A stretch of 64,000 bases of DNA from Allolobophora icterica (Eukaryota > Annelida > Clitellata > Crassiclitellata > Lumbricidae), in assembly GCA_963556255.1 (NCBI GenBank), contig OY744616.1, positions 10,487,991-10,551,990 of the forward strand, given 5' to 3'. Each line of letters opens with the position of its first letter. Position 1 is the first letter of the stretch. Below, piece after piece: positions 56,885-64,000 of this stretch. The notes under the pieces are model-generated. The model worked only from the letters and a program-made list of their open reading frames with translations, made no database searches and had not been told where the DNA came from. Both the position numbers and the translations under genes were made by a program.

Positions 56885-57140
56885 GAGGACTCCGTTGATC
56901 AGTCGTTAGCTCCATTAACATTCTTCTATCGACCATGCCGTTAGGGAAAAAAGACATTTTCGAAGCCCTTTGACAGTTGATCCGATAATCCATCTGATAT
57001 TCACGTGTCTCAATCTGGAGCTTATTTCCACGAACAATTATAGTTAATCTGTAGTTTGGACGCCCATAATTCTGATGGCCCAAAATGTGACCAGACCCTG
57101 CCTAATAAAACTGCCTTGGATAATAAGTGCACCACCGACA
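56885..57140 (+). terminator. 3' UTR and candidate poly(A) signal of copy 4
   Basis: The conserved block 'GATATTCACGTGTCTCAATC' lies at 56997-57038. AATAAA at 57104-57109 is in the same place as in copy 3. Confidence 0.45.
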
Positions 57141-58215
57141 AGTATCCCATCTCTCTGTTATCTTGGCACCCGGATTCAGACTTCCATTGGACTTCGATCT
57201 TTGTACAACACCTCTGATACGATGCAGTACTCGAGAATCAGCTGGTGCCCTTCGCTTAGCTTCAGTGTAGCGCTTTGAGACTCTGGAAGTTACTATTACG
57301 ATTGCGAGGTAAAGTTACAACAAGATCAACCTTTAAAATGTCTCTTCAGACCGTTGCCATATCTGAGAAAATGTCACCGAAACGGTCATCGACTCTCACT
57401 TAACACTTTAACGTCGAGAATGCACTAACTAAATCGACCGGGAAACCAATGCGGCTCGTCTTTAAAGTGTTAATTAAATGCAGAAACTGCCATGTAAACG
57501 ATTTCGCTGACATCCTGAGCATGACCGAGAATTGACTCGAATGATTTGTTGAGTTTCAAGTTTCAAGTTCTCAATCCAGAGATTCACAAAATGGTTTCAA
57601 AACTGATTCTGTATCTCTATCAACTATTTTTTTTTATCTCGTTCTCTTCGCTGAGCTTTCTCGTGCAAATATTGAGTTCGCCAATGGCTGGAGTTCTACA
57701 TATATGTCATACTGATGTTTGTTGCAGATTTACTCTGCTGTATGAAGACTTATTTATGAGTAGTGTTATAATAGGCCTACAGAATATGCGCTAGGGTATG
57801 ATCTATTCGTTGGATTTATTGAGATTTTTGATTTTTTTAAATCAGAATTCGAATTCAAAGGAATGTTGAATTTAGGGCAATTGACAGATATGATGAATTT
57901 CAAATACGGCTGTGTAGCTGTATATAATGTGTTCGTAGAGTGTTTTCTTCGGAGGGCTGCCCAATAAGTTGCATGCGTTATCAAGATGACAAAATTCGTA
58001 TTACATCTGCCAGAAATTGCACAAAAGGTTGGCTTCTGAGTACCGCAGTCTGCAGATAAGCTATACATAGGTCTAATTGTAATCAGGCGGAGGCCTAAAA
58101 TGAATTTGAGTGCCTGCTGACAGTAAGGCTCTGATTCTACATATGCTACTATATTAGTCACAGCAGTAGAGTAGTTATCGTTAACCGTAGTCTCGAGATT
58201 TCTACAGCGACAAAA
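57141..58215 (+). repeat. Gene 3'-flank module, unit 4
   Basis: It is the counterpart of 48111-49058, with TAGGCCTA at 57772 retained from the shared ancestor. No gene is seen. Confidence 0.7.
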
Positions 58216-60199
58216 ATCGAACTCAGATTTTTGAAAACAGTCACGTGAGATTCAACGAGAGAGCGAGAGGTCAGGACATTTACTTGTTCAGCTGCGCTGC
58301 GTCAAGTCGTTTGGGCTGTCCGGAGATACCGAATGAGATACCGAACGACGGACAGAGTTGCCTTCAAGGAGAGCAGAGGGGAAAGGAGACAGAAGAGTAG
58401 TTATATTTATACGGTTGGTTTAGTTAAATGTGAGCAACCGGCGATGATGTTATTTTGTGTAGTGTAGATTTAATTGTTTTGTTTGTTCGTATGAACATTA
58501 TTTTAATTATAAACTACATTTATTAAGTTGGAAGACTGCCTGTTAAGAGCTATTAGGACGTAGATAAACAGGCGACCACGCCTGTTTTTATTACAGAGAG
58601 AGGGGATCGTGAAGGACAGACGATGGATTCACTGATCGAAGAGTGGTTGGGGCAGACATGGCTGATTGACAGGTGAAGGTGAAAGATGAGAGGGAAGGAA
58701 GGAAGAGATTAATGAGGGAGAAGGGAAACAGGCATTCGCTAACTGACGGTCAAGCAGAGAAGATCGGAGAGCCGACGGTACAGCGCATCTCTTAAACGAA
58801 TTGATCTAGCACTGTTATTGGCCGAAGCGAGTCTGTCCTTCAAGTTATGTTAAGTTGTGGCTGTGTAATCAAGCTGTATAGATTTAAGTAATACACAAAA
58901 TATCTAAAAACGACTCGTTTTCTTCGCAAGATACCATCAATTAACCACGCGCTAGAGAAGGCCTAGGTCTTCCAAAGATTAGCCGCCAAACACTAGCACC
59001 AAGATACTGGAAGACGCTCTCGCCGTTGTCCGATAAAGTAGTGGACGACGGGCGAGAAAAGGAGCAGATAACAACGAGCATTCTGTTTTTTCCAGTACAG
59101 TTGGTTGTCTTTGGCCGAGAAAAATGTGAAGATGGCGATTTGGATGAGTGAGAGGAAGAATTCTTGAAGAGAGTTGTCTTAGTTTTAAATGGAAAGCCTG
59201 AGGAGTGATGCAGTAGCTCAGGACAGATGATACTTGGTGGGTGGTAGGAGTGACGAAGGATTGGAAAATTTGTCGCACTAAGGGGGACGGATTTATCATA
59301 GACGAATTCACTGTTCAGAAAGACATGGCGATATCCTGCTCACTAGTCCCAACTGGTCGTTAATTTGTCGAGATCACTCCGACGTTTCTGTCGAAGTCAC
59401 GTCCTCCAAGGATGAAGTCAATCACGAGGTCTTCGTATTTAAGACGTATTGAAATTGCAAATATATAATGGAGGTGGTTCTGATACTAATTCGGTAATAA
59501 TTGTAGTCGTTTTGTAAGTAGCAGTATGTGCTTCAGTCGTGCTCACAGCTCGACAGCACACCTAAACGCATGTAAAACTAAGAAACAGGTAAGAAGTCGC
59601 CTGAACCACTTTAAACTCACTTTATGTTGCAATGCTAAGTAATGCAATATTAGGTCATTATAATGTTGCTGCTAGTACTGCTTGTGTATGGTGACGAACT
59701 ATTCGTATTTTTGCATCCAAGCATGCACGATGCTCAAGTTATGCACAGTTTTTTTATGCACAGTGCACAGAGATAATTTACAAAACATAAGGAAACAAAA
59801 GTCCATCTCAATTTCACCAACAAATAAATTTTTAACAGGAATTGTCAATAGTAGATTCAGAAAGTAGTTCTTTATAATAAATTGCCTGTGGTATATCAGC
59901 AGACATAAATAAATAGCTTTTAGAGGTGTGAATCGATAGTAGGCCTATATTGCGTTTGCATTTTAACGTCAATTCCAAAATAATTATGCAAACCGTGCAT
60001 GCTGGAAGATGCTGCTTGTTTTCGTTTAGAGACGATCTTGTTCACAAGGTCCTGCTTACTTGCTCATGTTTATTTTACAGTGTTGCTCATCTTTGTCACT
60101 GGGGTCACTGGACTTACTAGTCTCGGCATGGACTTCTGATGGTATGCCCTACAATATCAGGGCCCATCATAATAAAAAAAAAATCACTCTCTCTCTTTT
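58216..60199. other. Insert between two 3'-flank modules
   Basis: Mostly unrecognised. A LINE ORF2 end lies on the minus strand at 58970-59310 ('FPFKTKTTLFKNSSSHSSKS'). TAGGCCTA is at 59941. The rest shows no supported gene. Confidence 0.4.
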
Positions 60200-60385
60200 C
60201 CAGCTTAACTCTGAATAAACGAATATTGTATTGTATTATACTGTATTGAATCAAAATATATTTACAGGATCGGATGATTAATGTTTTTGTATGTATTACG
60301 TTTTACAGAATGTGTAATATTTATAATATGTATGGCAAAATGAATGACTAGAATAAATTATCTCTGTATTAATATCTATTAATAT
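60200..60385 (-). repeat. Inverted copy of transporter intron 1
   Basis: The reverse complement matches 42650-42842 in intron 1 of copy 3, e.g. 'gtttattcagagttaagctg', 'ttttgattcaatacagta' and 'aatattacacat'. It also matches 63290-63340 in copy 5. It ends at the MITE at 60386. Confidence 0.75.
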
Positions 60386-60521
60386 CATAGGCGTAGACTC
60401 TGGGGGGCAGCCGGGGCACGTGCCCCCTTCCAATAATTGAGGTCGACTGTACATTTAATGCAACAAGTGTAGAAAAAAATAGCCCAATGCCCCCAATATT
60501 TTGGCCAAGTTTATGCCAGTG
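60386..60521 (+). mobile_element. hAT-type MITE (136 bp), family of 32192
   Basis: It starts CATAGGCGTAGACTC and ends TTTATGCCAGTG, with the same body as 32192-32323. The flanking duplication is unclear. Confidence 0.75.
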
Positions 60522-60649
60522 TGTATTATTATATAAATATTGTATATATATATATATACATATATATATATGTTTGATTACAGTCATGTAGCTCTATGCG
60601 ACTGCTTCCATTGTCACACTATAGACATAGACTTCAAACTCAGCTGACA

Positions 60650-61690
60650 CTGCATACAATATCCGGTGCCCTTCGCTTAGCTTTAGAGTAGCGCTTTAAA
60701 ACTTTGGAGTTTACTATTACGATTACGAAGTAAAGTTATAAAAAGATAAACCTTAAACAAACTCTTCGGACCGTTGCCATATCTGAGGAAATGTCATCGA
60801 ACGGTTATCGACTCCTCCTCAACATTTTAACGTCGAGAGTGTGCTAATTAAATCGACTGGGAAAACAATGCGGCTCATCGTTAAAGTGTTAATCAAATGC
60901 AGAAACTGCTATGTAAATGATTTCATTTGACATCTGGAACATGACCAAGGTTGACTTGAAAGCTTTGAGTTTCAAGTTCTCAATCCAGAGTTTCACAAAA
61001 TGGAATCAAAACTGACTGTATGTGTCTATTAACTATTTTTTATCATTGTTATTCATTAGTTATGAATTATTAATCTCGTTCTCTTCGCTGAGCTTTCCCG
61101 TGCAAATGTTGAGTTCGCCAATGACTGGAGTTCTATGTCAAACTGATGCTTGTAACAGATATACTCTATGAAATATTAATATGATTAATTTATGGAAAGT
61201 ATGGGCCTACAGAAACCGCGCTAATAGTTGGATTTATGAAAATCTTTGACTGTCCATTATGGGCTTTATTTTTTTCAGAATCTGGTTCAAAGGAATGTTG
61301 AATTTAGGGTATTGAACATATATGATGAATTTAAAATATGGAAGTGCAGCTGTATACAATGTGTTCGTAGAGTGTTTTATTCGGTGGTGTGCTCAACCAG
61401 TTGCATGCGTTATCAAGATGACAAAATTCGTATATCATCTGCATGCCAGAAATTACACAAGTGGTGGCTCTTGAGTAGGCCTACCGTAGCCTGCAGATAA
61501 GTACTTATGCATAGGCCTAATTGGAATCCGGCGGACACAGTAATATGAATTTGGACGCCTGCTAACAGTGAGGCTCTGATTCTACATATACATATATATT
61601 AGTCACAACAGTAGAATCGCAATCGTCAACCGTAGTGTCGAGATTTCTACAGAGCCAAAAAAAGCGAAATTAGATATTTGAGAACAGTCA
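60650..61690 (+). repeat. Extra gene 3'-flank module without a gene (ghost unit)
   Basis: It is a third copy of the module, in direct orientation, matching 48150-49058 and 57230-58210. No transporter exon precedes it. Confidence 0.75.
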
Positions 61691-61830
61691 CAAAAAAATT
61701 CAACGAGAGACACAGACAGACAGACAGACAGACAGAGACAGAGACAGAGAGTAACAAAAAAGTGTGGAGGTTGTTGTAAAGTGAGAGAAGCACTGAGATG
61801 GCGACAGAGAATAGAAAGACTGCGAAGGCC

Positions 61831-62555
<725 letters not shown>

Positions 62556-62559
62556 TTGA

Positions 62560-63128
62560 CAGACAGAGAGAAACTCGATGCCCTTTTTTAAGGACACCAT
62601 ATGGAATATATTTCGACTGGTTACAGAGAGCAGAATAAGTCTTGGTAGCCAAGGTCCTTCAAGTGCCATTCAACAGGGTCTGAACAGCCGATCTCGGTTT
62701 CATCATCTACAAGCAAGGTTATTCAACGCGAGGAACAATTGACAAAAGACCTTTGATATCACCCGATTGCCAACGCCAGATGCGCGTCAGTCCAACCCCT
62801 ACCCCGACCGGGCGCATGCCATGTAGTGCAAAGTAGGCCTACATAGCTTCTTTATAGAACGTTGGCCTACATAGTAGGCCTATATAGCTTCTTTATAGAA
62901 CGTTGTGAAGCAGAAGTTCGCTAGACCCCCGTTCCATTTCGACTGATTTTTATTTTCTGGTGAGGTCGTTTGGTAGAGGCCTACACGCGTGTCCTGGAAT
63001 TCGTACGTGTCGCCCAAAAAGTGCGAGAGATTGTCTGCGGTTCGACATCGCACGGGTCGAAGTCGAAACTTGGAAAAAGGTCGGGCTTCTGTTGAAACTT
63101 CGCAAAAAATCTTCAGAATCGTATCCTC
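62560..63128 (+). promoter_or_regulatory. Upstream region and leader of copy 5
   Basis: It aligns with the leaders of copies 3 and 4. A private tandem duplication at ~62835-62905 repeats 'catagcttctttatagaacg' together with TAGGCCTA. Confidence 0.5.
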
Positions 63129-63194
63129 ATGCAGAACGAAGGTTTCTGGAGATGGCTGAAAACTGTTGCAGTCCTGCTGGCCACATTGAACTCC
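63129..63194 (+). CDS. Transporter copy 5, exon 1 (gene continues beyond window)
   Basis: The 22 residues start MQNEGFWRWLKTVAVLLAT and end LNS, with donor GTAAGT at 63195. One residue differs from copy 4 (Leu for Val near the end). Exons 2 and 3 are expected about 1-3 kb to the right. Confidence 0.75.
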
Positions 63195-63355
63195 GTAAGT
63201 TGTCTATGTTTTCATGGGCATTTTAGTTATGTCTAATATATATAATATATAATATATATATAATATATATATTAATACAAAGCTAATACTTATTCTAATC
63301 ATTCATTCTGCCACACGTATTCTAAATATTACACATTCTTTAAAACATAAGACGC

Positions 63356-63780
63356 CAGTGATGTAGTCGAGTCCACCTAAGCCGAGTCCGAGTCAAGTCC
63401 GAGTCCATCTAAGCCGAGTCCGAGTCGAGTCCGAGTCCTGAGGTGTTCGAGTCTGAGTCCGAGTCCGAGTCACTAAAGATCGAGTCCAAGTCCGAGTCCG
63501 AGTCAAGTTCATCCACATCAAAATACACTGAACCACGCAATTCAATGCCATAGAAAAATAATGGAACTTTTTAGGCCCTATGCAGAAAGAATTTTTAATG
63601 TAATTTACCCAAATTTCACATTAAGAACACTAAATTAAATAAAGTTTTGTTCGATAATCTGCCACGATCATGAGGACGCATAAAAATTCTTCCACTGCTA
63701 AACGCAAGTTCAGAAGGTAGGAACAGCTAGAACTATAAATGCCACTAGTGCAGTCGTGTCATATGTCACGTTCTCGTTCC
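63356..63780 (+). mobile_element. Element built of degenerate GAGTCC hexamers, in intron 1 of copy 5
   Basis: It starts CAGTGATGTAGTCGAGTCC, a hAT-like end, followed by a GAGTCC/GAGTCA array to about 63515. The intron sequence shared with copy 3 stops exactly there. The right end is not resolved. No coding frame is seen. Confidence 0.5.
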
Positions 63781-63983
63781 TTCTCTACACTGGAAAGGGC
63801 GATATGAAAGTTTCTTCTAATTCGAAGCGATAAATTAATAACCCCATGCACAGTTTAGCATTACGATTGAAGATATATTTACAAATCGACAATCCCTATT
63901 ATTCGTTCAATATCATGCCCTTCACTGTGTTCGCTTCTATAAATGTGCCCGCCCACGCCGATAACGGACCCTCTGTCTTATAC

Positions 63984-64000
63984 CAGGGCCGTAGCCAAGA
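63984..64000 (+). mobile_element. Possible start of another hAT-type MITE
   Basis: CAGGGCCGTAGCCAAGA resembles the CAGGGGCGTAGC ends seen at 27301, but it is cut by the window end. Confidence 0.3.

Noticed and set aside
62960..63226. An 88-codon protein overlapping copy 5 exon 1
   Set aside because: It uses another frame than the conserved exon and is not kept in copies 3 and 4.

Overview
The window is eukaryotic: AT-rich DNA with spliced genes (GT-AG introns), LINE, SINE and hAT/pogo transposon debris and long microsatellites, and nothing bacterial. The octamer TAGGCCTA, which I recall as common in echinoderm and hemichordate DNA, occurs about twenty times by eye. A marine invertebrate deuterostome (echinoderm first choice; lancelet or acorn worm possible) is my best guess, but nothing here proves it.

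The only host genes I can support are a head-to-tail array of one three-exon gene on the plus strand, encoding a 12-TM major facilitator of the MFSD4 / sodium-dependent glucose transporter 1 (NaGLT1)-like type. Each copy has a tiny exon 1 (22-24 codons, first half of TM1), a 286-bp exon 2 (TM1-TM4) and a ~1.35-kb exon 3 (TM4-TM12 plus a ~120-residue central loop). Splice phases (0, then 1) are identical in every copy. Copy 1 (945-9691) is intact. Copy 2 (13014-20284) has a 1-nt loss in exon 1. Copy 3 (42503-47812) has one nonsense codon in exon 3. Copy 4 (52146-56884) has a 2-nt loss that replaces the C-terminal tail. Copy 5 starts at 63129 and runs off the window. Copies 1-2 share one kind of upstream region and copies 3-5 another, so the array grew in two waves. 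A ghost unit lies at 58.2-61.7 kb: an inverted piece of intron 1 followed by an extra copy of the gene 3' flank.

Layout: 1-12.4 kb, copy 1 with a LINE, a pogo transposon and hAT MITEs in intron 2 and a hAT-like element in its 3' flank; 12.4-20.7 kb, copy 2 with the same LINE carrying a different pogo/psq transposon; 20.7-40.1 kb, no host gene found, only LINE remnants, a four-deep nest of transposons (25.1-30.4 kb), hAT elements, a two-tier satellite (34.5-36.0 kb) and SINEs; 40.1-51.3 kb, unit 3; 51.3-61.7 kb, unit 4 plus the ghost unit; 61.7-64 kb, start of unit 5. Units 3-5 each carry a GATA/GACA microsatellite about 0.5 kb upstream of exon 1.

Because the paralogs are alignable, they serve as empty sites for one another. 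Many insertions can be bounded to the base, with intact 8-bp (hAT) or TA (pogo) target duplications. I found no CRISPR array, operon or obviously novel enzymatic system. The most interesting signals are the near-intact but singly broken transporters, conserved non-coding blocks shared by the paralogs, an in-frame gain of a TAGGCCTA palindrome inside an exon, and the layered transposon history.
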